Shown one piece after another: positions 8,439 to 15,608 of a DNA stretch of 18,376 bases (position 1 is its first letter; the number at the start of each line of letters is the position of its first letter). The stretch comes from Competibacteraceae bacterium UBA6584 (lineage in GTDB: Bacteria; Pseudomonadota; Gammaproteobacteria; Competibacterales; Competibacteraceae): the NCBI GenBank assembly GCA_002433805.1, contig DJIW01000068.1, forward strand, positions 573 through 18,948. The letters are read 5' to 3'. The notes under the pieces were generated by a model. It worked only from the letters and a program-made list of their open reading frames with translations, was not told the DNA's origin and made no database searches. Made by a program: the position numbers and the translations under genes.

Positions 8439-9212
8439 CTAATTTTTTTCAGAATAGCCCCGAGCCAACAGCCCGATGCTGGCGGCTTCCGGTAAATTGG
8501 ACCAATAGCGGACCGGCATCCCCTTTTTCATCGCTCGAACATTCAACCGGGCCGGATTGAAGATGCTCTGGTAGTAAGCGAGCCACAAGGCTTCTCCGGC
8601 GTCGGCCGGCGGCGCGTCCGCCTTTTTCGCCCCCGCGCCGACGCTCAGCACGCCGCCGTCCCAGGCGATGCTGACCCGAGGGGTCAGAATCACCCAGCGC
8701 ATCGCGCCAAAGCGCCTGATGAAGAACGGCGCGACCGCCTCGACGATATGATGTTGCGGTTCGAACCACGCGATATAGCGCTGTTTCCCCGCCGCGTCCA
8801 CCCGCCGTCGAAAGCGGACAAAGGCTTTCATCCAGTGCATTTCCCGCCGCACTTGACGGCTCATTTGCTCTAACTGCAAGCGGTCGGGATCGAGCGGGTT
8901 TTGCCAGCGTTGCCGGTTCTCGCCGATCCGCCACACGGTGCGATACAACACGTCGAACCGCGCGCGCGCCTTGTGCAGAAAAGCCAAACGGGCCACATCG
9001 ACGAAACTCGCCGGCAAGTAAAGACCCGCCTTCGCGGGCAAGTCCCGCGCTGCGGCGGTTTCCGTCGCCTCGAACAACTCGATTTCGCGCGGGTCGGCCA
9101 GCCGCCAAATCACCCGGTTGGGCGGCACGCCTTGGCCGATCAAGAACCGAACCGCCTGAGAAAATCCCTCCCAATCCGTTTCGCTCAACAAGGTGACCGT
9201 GAGCGCATTCAT
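8439..9212 (-). CDS. DUF4130 (TIGR03915-type) putative DNA metabolism protein, stand-alone form
   Basis: A 257-aa protein of the DUF4130 family, known mostly as the genomic partner of a radical SAM DNA modification/repair protein and often fused to a uracil-DNA-glycosylase (UDG) superfamily domain. Its activity is not established. Matching segments: VPPNRVIWRLAD (about 32-43); LYRTVWRIGENRQRWQNPLDPD (mid-protein); the MHWMKAFVRFRRR, YIAWFEPQHHIVEAVAPFFIRRF and MRWVILTP blocks that are diagnostic; and the ending YYQSIFNPARLNVRAMKKGMPVRYWSNLPEA. The chosen ATG overlaps the radical SAM stop codon as ATGA (9209-9212), which indicates coupling; the frame is open further upstream, but that part is a shadow of the radical SAM gene. 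No UDG domain follows, as the protein stops soon after the DUF4130 core. Confidence 0.9.
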   Translation of the reverse strand: MNALTVTLLSETDWEGFSQAVRFLIGQGVPPNRVIWRLADPREIELFEATETAAARDLPAKAGLYLPASFVDVARLAFLHKARARFDVLYRTVWRIGENRQRWQNPLDPDRLQLEQMSRQVRREMHWMKAFVRFRRRVDAAGKQRYIAWFEPQHHIVEAVAPFFIRRFGAMRWVILTPRVSIAWDGGVLSVGAGAKKADAPPADAGEALWLAYYQSIFNPARLNVRAMKKGMPVRYWSNLPEAASIGLLARGYSEKN

Positions 9213-10471
9213 GACTCCGCGAACAAATCCAATTGCGTCGCGCGCCGGGCTTGACGCAGTCCCGCCAGCAACCGCCGCGCATCGCCATCGCGCGGCCGGT
9301 GATCGGGCAGGACCACGAACGGCAACACCTTGGCGACGGCAATCGACAAACGGTCGAGATCGCCGCGGCGGATGCCGCGAACCCTCCGCCCCGCCAGCAG
9401 CCGTTCGACCGAGCGAATCCCCAAGCCCGGCACCCGTAGCAGCTGTTGTTTCGACGCGCGGTTTAAATCGACCGGAAAGTGGCTCGGATTCGCCAGCGCC
9501 CAGGCCAGTTTGGGGTCCACCTCCAGCGACAGCATACCGTCGGGCATGACGATTTCGTCTTGGCCGAAGCCGTAAAATCGCAGCAGCCAATCCGCCTGAT
9601 AAAGCCGGTGTTCGCGCAGCAGCGGCGCGGCCTGGACCGGCAAACCGGGCGGCGCGCGCGGGATCAGGCTGAAAGCCGAGTAATACACCCGCTTGAGCCG
9701 ATAGGCGGAATACAGCGCGGCGCTGGTGTCCAAAATGGCGCGGTCGCTGGAACCGTCGGCGCCCACGATCATCTGGGTGCTTTGTCCCGCCGGCGCGAAA
9801 CGCGGCGCGCGCTGCGGCTTCGGCGGAGCGTCCGGCAGCGAGCGCGGTTTTCGAGTCGCCTCCCCGCTCTCGTCATGCGCCGAGCGGATTTGCGCCATCG
9901 TTCGCTTGATGGCCCCGGCCTCCTTTTCAGGAGCCAAGCGCGTCAGAGACTCGGCCGTCGGCAGTTCGATATTGACGCTCAAGCGGTCGGCGTAACGGCC
10001 GGCCCGCCGCACCAACTCCTCGCTGGCGTTGGGGATGGTTTTGAGGTGAATGTAGCCCCGAAAACCGTGTTGCTCGCGCAGGCTTCGGGCGACTGCGATC
10101 ATCTGTTCCATAGTGTAATCGGGGCCTCGAATCACGCCGGAGCTGAGAAACAAACCCTCGATCACATTGCGCCGGTAAAAATCGAGGGTGAGCCGGACGA
10201 TTTCCTCGATCTGAAATCGGGCGCGCGGGATGTCGCTCGACCGTCGGTTGACGCAATACTGGCAATCGTAAACGCACCAGTTGGTCAACAGCACCTTGAG
10301 CAAGGAGATACAGCGGCCGTCTGGCCCGAAGCTGTGGCAGATTCCCGAGCGCTCGGTCGAGCCCAAGCCCTTGTCGGTAATCGAGCCGCGTCTCGTGGCC
10401 CCGCTCGACGCGCAAGAGGCGTCGTACTTGGCGGCCCCCGCCAAAATGCCGAGCTTGCGCTGGATATCCAT
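9209..10471 (-). CDS. Radical SAM protein, putative DNA modification/repair (TIGR03916-type, UDG-linked)
   Basis: A 420-aa radical SAM enzyme of the family linked to UDG-like proteins. It should bind a 4Fe-4S cluster and S-adenosylmethionine; its substrate is unknown, and a DNA role is inferred from partners and the DNA-binding tail. Seen: family N-terminus (KLGILAGAAKYDASCASSG); cluster motif C66-x3-C70-x2-C73 in NWCVYDCQYC; GLFLSSGV (about 106-113); HLKTIPNAS (142-150); NIELP (167-171). The C-terminal part (about 335-368, LNRASKQQLLRVPGLGIRSVERLL) is a helix-hairpin-helix expected to contact DNA. The start at 10471 follows a GAGGCGG ribosome site; in-frame residues before it overlap the end of the upstream repressor gene and lack the family pattern. 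It lies 85 nt after the LexA-like gene and 4-nt-overlaps the DUF4130 gene, so the three form a likely operon. Confidence 0.92.
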   Translation of the reverse strand: MDIQRKLGILAGAAKYDASCASSGATRRGSITDKGLGSTERSGICHSFGPDGRCISLLKVLLTNWCVYDCQYCVNRRSSDIPRARFQIEEIVRLTLDFYRRNVIEGLFLSSGVIRGPDYTMEQMIAVARSLREQHGFRGYIHLKTIPNASEELVRRAGRYADRLSVNIELPTAESLTRLAPEKEAGAIKRTMAQIRSAHDESGEATRKPRSLPDAPPKPQRAPRFAPAGQSTQMIVGADGSSDRAILDTSAALYSAYRLKRVYYSAFSLIPRAPPGLPVQAAPLLREHRLYQADWLLRFYGFGQDEIVMPDGMLSLEVDPKLAWALANPSHFPVDLNRASKQQLLRVPGLGIRSVERLLAGRRVRGIRRGDLDRLSIAVAKVLPFVVLPDHRPRDGDARRLLAGLRQARRATQLDLFAES

Positions 10472-10556
10472 CGTTCCGCCTCGATTCTGATGGAAATTCT
10501 GTCGGACCGCTGGCGTCCAAGCCGTTGCGCGAAGCGGGTTTCCGCTCGCAAACCGC

Positions 10557-11177
10557 TTACTTGCGATAATTTCGAACCAACCCGACCACCACCCCAACGA
10601 TGTGCAAATGATTCGGACGCAGCGCCGGATAACGCGGGTCGGCCGGTTGCGGTGCCGCCGCGCCCTCCTCCCAAGCCAGCGTTTTGAGCGTGAATTCGTT
10701 ATCGATCACCGCGACGACCAGATCGCCGGGCCGGGCGGGTTTATCCCGTTCGACGATCACGCGATCTCCGGAACGGATGCCGGCTTCCCACATGGAATCG
10801 TCGGTTACCGGAAGCACCACCGTGCGCGAAGGATCCCGGATCAACCACGCATCGATGGACGCGGCCTCGCCGCCGTCGGCGACCGCAACTGGCGGTCCGG
10901 CGGGCACCGGCGCGTCCGCTAGCGGCCGCTCGAAAAAGCGCGCCGCGGGCGTCCAACGCTTGTCGGGGGTGCGCTCCAGAAAACCGGCGCGTTCCAACCG
11001 CCGCAACACCGCCGCCACGCCCGAGCGCGTCGCCAGCCCCAAAACCCCGCGCAGGGCCTCGTAAGCCGGCAGGCTGCGCCAGCGGCTGTAGTAGTCCCGC
11101 AAGCGCGCCAGATAGGCGGCGTCGTCAGCGGTTCTGGTCATCCCGCGCACCATCGGCAAGCGATCATCGAGTCGCAT
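10557..11177 (-). CDS. LexA-like self-cleaving transcriptional repressor (S24 peptidase)
   Basis: A 206-aa SOS-type repressor: winged-helix N-terminus plus S24 autoprotease. Residues about 20-80 (LRDYYSRWRSLPAYEALRGVLGL, RSGVAAVLRRLERAGFLE) form the DNA-binding part. The catalytic dyad is S128 (in DDSMWEAG) and K165 (in FTLKTLAW), with candidate cleavage bond A93-G94 (VPAGPP). Spacing A-to-S (35) and S-to-K (37) is the same as in E. coli LexA (A84, S119, K156), supporting RecA-stimulated self-cleavage. The first ATG has no good ribosome site; methionines at residue 9 and 13 are alternative starts, and the conserved part begins after residue 18. It probably is not the main chromosomal LexA but a LexA2-like paralogue controlling its own operon, since it heads the radical SAM/DUF4130 genes; that is inference. 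Confidence 0.88.
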   Translation of the reverse strand: MRLDDRLPMVRGMTRTADDAAYLARLRDYYSRWRSLPAYEALRGVLGLATRSGVAAVLRRLERAGFLERTPDKRWTPAARFFERPLADAPVPAGPPVAVADGGEAASIDAWLIRDPSRTVVLPVTDDSMWEAGIRSGDRVIVERDKPARPGDLVVAVIDNEFTLKTLAWEEGAAAPQPADPRYPALRPNHLHIVGVVVGLVRNYRK

Positions 11178-11190
11178 TCTAGGTCTATTT

Positions 11191-11204
11191 TGTACATTTG
11201 TACA
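11191..11204. promoter_or_regulatory. Candidate LexA-like operator, GTAC-N4-GTAC
   Basis: TGTACATTTGTACA lies 14-27 nt upstream of the first ATG of the LexA-like gene. It contains two self-palindromic TGTACA units with a 2-nt spacer, and reads as GTAC-N4-GTAC. The LexA2 group of Pseudomonas putida is reported to bind GTAC-N4-GTGC, so this is a plausible autoregulatory operator. On the minus strand a weak -35-like TTGTTA (11207-11212) precedes it, so binding would sit across the promoter. The match to a known operator is from memory; binding is inference. Confidence 0.55.
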
Positions 11205-11341
11205 TTTAACAAGCGAACGCCGTGCTGCGGCGACTAGTGAGCTTAAGCTTTGTGGCCTTGGTTTGAGGCGCGGTGAACCTCTATCCGCGCCTTACCTCCG
11301 GATCGCGCCCTTGAGGCCGGAGGATGACGGCGAAACCACGG

Positions 11342-11692
11342 TCAATCGGATTTTTCTTCCAGATCGCCGCCGCCCTTGCCCATCCGCTTGCCCTCGGCGG
11401 CGCGTTTCTTGCGTATTTCCTTGGGATCGGCCAACAAGGGCCGGTAGATTTCCACCCGGTCGCCGGGCCGCGCCGTGGCCGACAGCTTGGCGAGCTTGCC
11501 GAAGATCCCGACCTTGGCGCTGTGCGGTTGAATTTCGGGAAATTGTTCTACAATGCGCGACTGGATAATCGCCTGCTCCAGCGTCGCTCCCTCAGGGACA
11601 TCGACCGACACAATCACCTGTTCGTCGGGTCGGGCGTAGGCCACCTCGACGCGGATCGTGGACGGTTTGGACTCATCGCTTGCCATAGACAT
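11342..11692 (-). CDS. rnfH: RnfH family protein (ubiquitin-like beta-grasp, RatB)
   Basis: A small protein of the RnfH/RatB family, 116 aa, beta-grasp fold; its cellular role is not well defined. The family core is clear: IRVEVAYARPDEQVIVSVDVPEGATLEQAI..., IGIFGKL-like VGIFGKLAKLSATARPGDRVEIYRPLLADPKEIRKKRAA. The C-terminal tail is charged and probably disordered (KGGGDLEEKSD). It overlaps the end of ratA by 20 nt. Two in-frame ATGs exist (11692 and 11686); GGTGG is at a better distance from the second, so the first two residues are uncertain. The ratA-rnfH order beside smpB is the standard gammaproteobacterial arrangement. Confidence 0.93.
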   Translation of the reverse strand: MSMASDESKPSTIRVEVAYARPDEQVIVSVDVPEGATLEQAIIQSRIVEQFPEIQPHSAKVGIFGKLAKLSATARPGDRVEIYRPLLADPKEIRKKRAAEGKRMGKGGGDLEEKSD

Positions 11693-12110
11693 CCACCGCG
11701 CGCTTGCAAAAGGCGTCGACTAGAGAGTTGGTAATCTGCTTGAAGACCGGTTCGACCGCCATCCGCAGGAGGGTGCTGGCGAACTCGAATTCCATGTCGA
11801 GCGAGACCTTGGACGCATCGACCCGCAACGCCTCGAAGCGCCAAAAGCCTTCCAACCGTTCGAACGGGCCTTCCAGCAGTCGAATATCGATGCTCTGGTG
11901 CTGTTGCATCCGGTTGCGGGTGGTAAACGATTTATGAACCCCGCCCTTGGCCATTTCGATGGTGGCCCGCACCTCGTCGCCGCTGCTGTCGAGAATGCGC
12001 GCGGACCGGCACCAGGGCAGGAATTTCGGATAAGCTTCAATATCTTCGACCAATCGGTACATTTCAGCCGCGGAATACAAAACTAAGGCACTTTTGTTGA
12101 CGGTCGCCAC
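11673..12110 (-). CDS. ratA: RatA family START/SRPBCC protein
   Basis: A 145-aa polyketide-cyclase/START-fold protein. In E. coli, RatA was reported to interfere with 70S ribosome assembly by binding the 50S subunit, while related COQ10-type proteins act in ubiquinone function, so the true role here is uncertain. Seen: the N-terminal family segment NKSALVLYSAAEMYRLVEDIEAYPKFLPWC, and the C-terminal helix KQITNSLVDAFCKRAVDVYG typical of the fold's long helix. The gene is divergent from smpB with 131 nt between their starts, where both promoters should lie. Length is usual for the family. The 3' end overlaps rnfH. Confidence 0.94.
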   Translation of the reverse strand: MATVNKSALVLYSAAEMYRLVEDIEAYPKFLPWCRSARILDSSGDEVRATIEMAKGGVHKSFTTRNRMQQHQSIDIRLLEGPFERLEGFWRFEALRVDASKVSLDMEFEFASTLLRMAVEPVFKQITNSLVDAFCKRAVDVYGKR

Positions 12111-12241
12111 GACGCGCGCTCCAGTGCGGCATAATTGATTTTTTATTGGACTACCTGAAGGGAAGTTTCGTTGAATCAGCGACTATCCTCAAGCCTTGCT
12201 TCGCGCGCCGTCGGCGCCGCGCCACTCAGCCAGAATCGATC

Positions 12242-12709
12242 ATGAGCAAGAAACCCACGACCCCCTCGCAGATCGCCGGAAACAAGAAGGCGTATCACGA
12301 GTATTTCATCGAAGAGCACTATGAAGCCGGCATCGCCTTGCAGGGCTGGGAGGTCAAAAGCTTGCGGGCCAGCCGCGCCCATTTGAAGGAAAGTTACGTG
12401 CTGCTGCGCGACGGCGAGGCGTTTTTGTTCGGCTGTCACATCTCGCCGTTAACATCGGCCTCGACCCATGTCCAAGCCGATCCCACCAGAACTCGCAAGC
12501 TATTGTTGCACAAAGAGGAAATCGGCCGGTTGATCGGCTCGGTCGAGCGCAAGGGCTACACCTTGATTCCGCTGTCGATGTACTGGAAACACAACCGCGC
12601 CAAGCTCGACATCGGCCTGGCGCGCGGCAAGAAGGAGCATGACAAGCGGGCGAGTGAGAAGGATCGAGACTGGGAACGCGACAAGCAGCGCCTGATGCGG
12701 GAACGCTAG
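12242..12709 (+). CDS. smpB: SmpB, SsrA-binding protein
   Basis: The tmRNA-binding partner needed for trans-translation: it brings tmRNA to ribosomes stalled on broken messages. The 155-aa product has the family N-terminus (IAGNKKAYHEYFIEEHYEAG), the LQGWEVKSLR and HISPL blocks, a KLLLHKEEI segment and the basic C-terminal tail (KKEHDKRASEKDRDWERDKQR) that mimics a codon-anticodon helix in the decoding centre. The frame is open upstream to about 12146, but conservation begins at the ATG at 12242, with a weak AGAATCG-type site before it. ssrA begins 46 nt after the stop, so protein and RNA partners are adjacent. Confidence 0.96.
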   Translation: MSKKPTTPSQIAGNKKAYHEYFIEEHYEAGIALQGWEVKSLRASRAHLKESYVLLRDGEAFLFGCHISPLTSASTHVQADPTRTRKLLLHKEEIGRLIGSVERKGYTLIPLSMYWKHNRAKLDIGLARGKKEHDKRASEKDRDWERDKQRLMRER

Positions 12710-12755
12710 TCCGCTGGGAACTTAACCGCCGGCGCGGTATCATATCCTCGCTCAC

Positions 12756-13123
<368 letters not shown>

Positions 13124-13158
13124 GAATACCCTTCCATAACCATCCATCACTAAAACTG

Positions 13159-13183
13159 AAACCCGCCAAGTGCGGGTTTTTTA
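13159..13183 (+). terminator. Intrinsic terminator after ssrA
   Basis: AAACCCGC (13159-13166) and GCGGGTTT (13172-13179) form an 8-bp stem with a 5-nt loop, and the T-tract TTTTTT (13177-13182) follows directly. It is well placed to end ssrA transcription. If the att junction is near 13121, this terminator is supplied by the element, not by the original chromosome. Confidence 0.88.
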
Positions 13184-13237
13184 TTGTCTTTATGTCCGCC
13201 ATCGCCCATCATATTCCGCACCCATCCACGAGGTGAA

Positions 13238-13315
13238 TGGGGTAATATTGTGGGGTAACCTGCCCTCGAAATCCTAATTGCTGGGGTAACTCACCTCCGA
13301 AGTGATCGTTACCCC
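13238..13315 (+). repeat. GGGGTAA repeat cluster upstream of the integrase
   Basis: TGGGGTAA occurs in direct orientation at 13238-13245, 13251-13258 and 13282-13289. The third copy also pairs with GTTACCCC at 13308-13315 (GGGGTAAC at 13283-13290), with an inner TCAC/GTGA match, making a near-perfect hairpin. The cluster lies between the ssrA junction and the integrase start. Arm-type binding sites for the integrase, or for an excisionase such as the AlpA protein, often look like this; alternatively it regulates int transcription. Both are inference. Confidence 0.55.
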
Positions 13316-13341
13316 GACCCATCACATGGGGCGGTCTGCTT

Positions 13342-14550
13342 ATGGCTCTCAATGACATCATGCTCCGCAGCGCCAAGCCTCGCGAACGGCGCTATAAATT
13401 ATTCGATGAAGCGGGACTTTATGTGATCGTCACGCCGGAAGGCGGCAAGTGGTGGCGGCTACGGTATCGCTGGGTGGGGAAGGAGCAAACCCTATCGCTT
13501 GGCACCTACCCGGCCGTAAGCCTCAAGCAAGCCCGTTTGAGCCGCGATGCGATCCGCCTGCAAGTGCGGGAGGGGGTCAACCCGTCCGAGGCGCGCAAGG
13601 CCCAGGAACCGACCGCCTTGGGCGACTCGTTTGAATGCCAAGCCCGGCAGTGGCACGAAGCCCGCGCCCCTCGCTGGTCGGCGGTTCATGCGGGGCGGGT
13701 GTTGCGCGATCTGGAGCGCGACGTATGGCCCTGGATTGGGAAAAGACCGGTTGCCGGTCTCACAGCCCTTGACCTTAAGCCGGTTCTGGCCCGGATTCGA
13801 GACCGAGGCGCTATCGAAAGCGCTCACCGAGTTTTGCAAGTCATTGGTCAGGTATTCCGCTATGCCGTCGCTGGCGGTTATGCCGAGCGCAACCCGGCCG
13901 TTGATCTCAAGGGCTGGTTGCCAAGCCCCAGCCGCCGGCATTTCGCTACGATCACCGAACCCAAGGCCATCGGCCGGCTGATGCGCGATCTCGACGGCTA
14001 TCAAGGCTCGTTGGCCGTCCGCTGCGCCTTGCGCTTGGCACCCCGCTTGATGGTTCGCCCTGGCGAACTGCGACAGGCCGAATGGGCGGAAATCGATCTG
14101 GAGGCGGCACTGTGGCGCATCCCGGCCGCCAAGATGAAGGGACGACAGGAACACCTCGTTCCCTTGGCTCGGCAGTGCGTGGCGATCCTGAAGGAATTGC
14201 AACCGCTGACCGGACGCGGGTGCTATCTGTTTCCCAGCGTTCGGGGATGGTCCCGCCCCATGAGCGCCAATACTGTCAACACCGCCCTACGAACGCTGGG
14301 CTATGCCTCGGACACCTTGACCGCCCACGGCTTCCGCGCTCTGGCGTCTACCCGGTTGAACGAGCAGGGCTGGCCGCCGGATGTGATCGAGCGCCAGTTG
14401 AGCCATGCCGAGCGGAACAAGGTGCGCAGCGCCTACAACCGCGCCAGCTACATGGCCGAACGCGCAAAGATGATGCAAGCGTGGGCGGACGATCTGGACG
14501 CGCTGGCGGCTGGGGGTGAAGTGGTGGGAATTCGCAAGAAATCAGCTTGA
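13342..14550 (+). CDS. P4/CP4-57-type tyrosine integrase
   Basis: A 402-aa site-specific recombinase that should integrate and excise the element at ssrA. The N-terminus (residues about 1-90, LNDIMLRSAKPRERRYKLFDEAGLYV... WRLRYRW... LSLGTYPAVSLKQAR) is the DUF4102 arm-binding domain typical of P4 integrases. A core-binding domain spans about 95-190. The catalytic domain carries R239 (VRPGEL), K266, H329-x-x-R332 (AHGFRALAST), H355 (LSHAERNK) and nucleophile Y365 (AYNRASY), so it looks intact and active. The C-terminal KMMQAWADDLD matches the family. Length is normal. The start is ATG at 13342; the GGGGCGG at 13328-13334 is a possible ribosome site. Integration at ssrA is common for this family. 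Confidence 0.96.
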   Translation: MALNDIMLRSAKPRERRYKLFDEAGLYVIVTPEGGKWWRLRYRWVGKEQTLSLGTYPAVSLKQARLSRDAIRLQVREGVNPSEARKAQEPTALGDSFECQARQWHEARAPRWSAVHAGRVLRDLERDVWPWIGKRPVAGLTALDLKPVLARIRDRGAIESAHRVLQVIGQVFRYAVAGGYAERNPAVDLKGWLPSPSRRHFATITEPKAIGRLMRDLDGYQGSLAVRCALRLAPRLMVRPGELRQAEWAEIDLEAALWRIPAAKMKGRQEHLVPLARQCVAILKELQPLTGRGCYLFPSVRGWSRPMSANTVNTALRTLGYASDTLTAHGFRALASTRLNEQGWPPDVIERQLSHAERNKVRSAYNRASYMAERAKMMQAWADDLDALAAGGEVVGIRKKSA

Positions 14551-14591
14551 GCTATCGCCCCGTCTAGGTTTGGCCGCCGAAAAGGCCGGAC

Positions 14592-14645
14592 CCCTCACAC
14601 CGGCCCTGGCGGGGCAACCTTCTTGTGAGGCTGGCGCTGTGAGGG
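14592..14645 (+). promoter_or_regulatory. Alternative-pairing leader before the 186-aa gene
   Basis: CCTCACA (14593-14599) is complementary to two copies of TGTGAGG, at 14624-14630 and 14638-14644. With the second copy pairing extends to CCCTCACA/TGTGAGGG (14592-14599 with 14638-14645), which includes the ribosome site GAGGG (14641-14645) of the gene starting at 14650. The two pairings are mutually exclusive, so one would leave the ribosome site open and the other close it. Function as a translational switch is inference. Confidence 0.45.
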
Positions 14646-14649
14646 CACG

Positions 14650-15210
14650 ATGAAGATTATTCCCGCTGATTTTTACTTTTGGGATAAACAGCAACTATTT
14701 ACTGTATCGGAAATAGGTTGGCTTTGGTGTGAGATGGAACCACCCCAGCAAGGTCGGATGTATTGGGAGCATGATGGCCCTCCCTCAGGAATACCGCCAG
14801 AACCACCGCTATCGAAATCCGAAATCGTCATACATCAACTATTGGTGGCTAATCAAGACCCATCCGATGCATTAAAAACCGTTCAAAAACATCCGGATCT
14901 AATAGTTGGCCAGATGTCTTTTTGTCGCTCCGATCTACGTGATTGGGCGGAAAGAAACGGCTACAAGCCGCTTTTTCTTTTCCCCGAATTGCGTCCGTTA
15001 AGTCAGGCGGGGTTGTCCTTAAATGGCGCTCTGCAAATGATTGCGGCTATGGCCACCGCTTTAGATCGGCGCTGGACTCCTGGACGGCAAGCGCCGCATG
15101 GCATGGCGAAAAAGATAGTTGAAGCGGCTGGAGTTCTCGGTTTGCAATTAAATCGCAATTCTGTTGGTAAGTATTTGAGAGAATCAGGAAATAAAAAAAC
15201 TTCTGCATAG
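14650..15210 (+). CDS. Unrecognised 186-aa element protein
   Basis: No known function was recognised. The N-terminus is aromatic and acidic (FYFWDKQQLFTVSEIGWLWCEMEPP, about 8-32), a pattern like the short "xLWxGxxP" starts seen in many uncharacterised integrative-element proteins. A middle segment reads SFCRSDLRDWAERNGYKPLFLFPE (about 93-116), also reminiscent of that group. The C-terminal end (GMAKKIVEAAGVLGLQLNRNSVGKYLRES, about 152-180) could be a helix-turn-helix-like element. No signal peptide or membrane helix is evident. The DNA is visibly AT-richer than neighbouring genes, suggesting separate acquisition. It lies between the integrase and alpA, a position often used by cargo genes. 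The ribosome site GAGGG (14641-14645) is close to the ATG and lies in a potential RNA switch. Confidence 0.75.
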   Translation: MKIIPADFYFWDKQQLFTVSEIGWLWCEMEPPQQGRMYWEHDGPPSGIPPEPPLSKSEIVIHQLLVANQDPSDALKTVQKHPDLIVGQMSFCRSDLRDWAERNGYKPLFLFPELRPLSQAGLSLNGALQMIAAMATALDRRWTPGRQAPHGMAKKIVEAAGVLGLQLNRNSVGKYLRESGNKKTSA

Positions 15211-15285
15211 AAAGTGCATCAAGCCAATCCACATTAAATCTGACGCAAACTCCATGTCGTTCTATCACCTAATGAGGAATGCTAC

Positions 15286-15480
15286 ATGGAATCTCTGCTA
15301 CGACTCCCCGAAGTCGAGCGTTTGACCGGCCTAAAACGCTCGGCCATCTACCAGCGAATCGAACGCGGCCAGTTCCCCCGACCGATCCATGTCACCGAGA
15401 AGGCTGTAGCCTGGGTAGGGTCCGAAATCAGTCACTGGATTCATAGTACGATTGCGGCCGACCGGCGCGAGGTGGCTTGA
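15286..15480 (+). CDS. AlpA family DNA-binding regulator / excisionase
   Basis: A 64-aa protein with an AlpA/MerR-like winged helix: LLRLPEVERLTGLKRSAIYQRIERGQFPRPIHVTEKAVAWVGSEISHWI covers nearly the whole length. In the CP4-57 prophage, AlpA activates the excision-related gene set, and relatives act as excisionases or regulators of integrase in P4-like elements. The ATG at 15286 has GAGGA (15274-15278) seven nucleotides upstream. Its 3' end abuts the immunity-RNA-like region; the stop at 15478-15480 shares a base with a downstream ATG, but the frame that begins there is doubtful. Confidence 0.92.
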   Translation: MESLLRLPEVERLTGLKRSAIYQRIERGQFPRPIHVTEKAVAWVGSEISHWIHSTIAADRREVA

Positions 15481-15512
15481 TGAACGCCGCTTGCACCCTG
15501 AACCAGTCAGCT

Positions 15513-15518
15513 TATAAT
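15513..15518 (+). promoter_or_regulatory. Consensus -10 box driving the C4-like RNA
   Basis: TATAAT (15513-15518) is a perfect sigma-70 -10 hexamer. A weak -35 candidate TTGCAC is at 15491-15496 with a 16-nt spacer. Transcription from it would start near 15525, immediately before the folded RNA described next. The TATAAT is the strongest promoter-like element in this part of the window. Confidence 0.6.
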
Positions 15519-15524
15519 CATCGG

Positions 15525-15581
15525 CGAGGCGTCAGAAACCTCATAGGCGGTACCCGCACCCGAAAGACTTGCGGTTTTTTT
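15525..15581 (+). ncRNA. Candidate C4/CI-like antisense immunity RNA
   Basis: This segment reads as a short RNA that starts after the TATAAT box, has GAGG/CCTC pairing (15526-15529 with 15539-15542), and ends in an intrinsic terminator: CCGCA (15554-15558) with TGCGG (15570-15574) followed by seven T (15575-15581). Its part 15532-15547 is nearly complementary to 15650-15664 downstream: the reverse complement of the latter, TCAGAACCGCATAGG, differs from TCAGAAACCTCATAGG by one bulge and one mismatch. Phages P1/P7 (C4) and satellite P4 (CI) use such a small RNA, made from the leader, that pairs with a downstream leader target to shut off the operon. Position in a P4-like element with alpA and a primase gene fits. 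Family identity rests on architecture, not a search. Confidence 0.6.
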
Positions 15582-15608
15582 GTGCCCCCATGCCTGGCAT
15601 CCGTCCAT

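Noticed and set aside
9213..9590. N-terminal extension of the DUF4130 gene
   Set aside because: The extra residues overlap the radical SAM gene in another frame and do not match the family; the ATGA-overlap start at 9212 is better.
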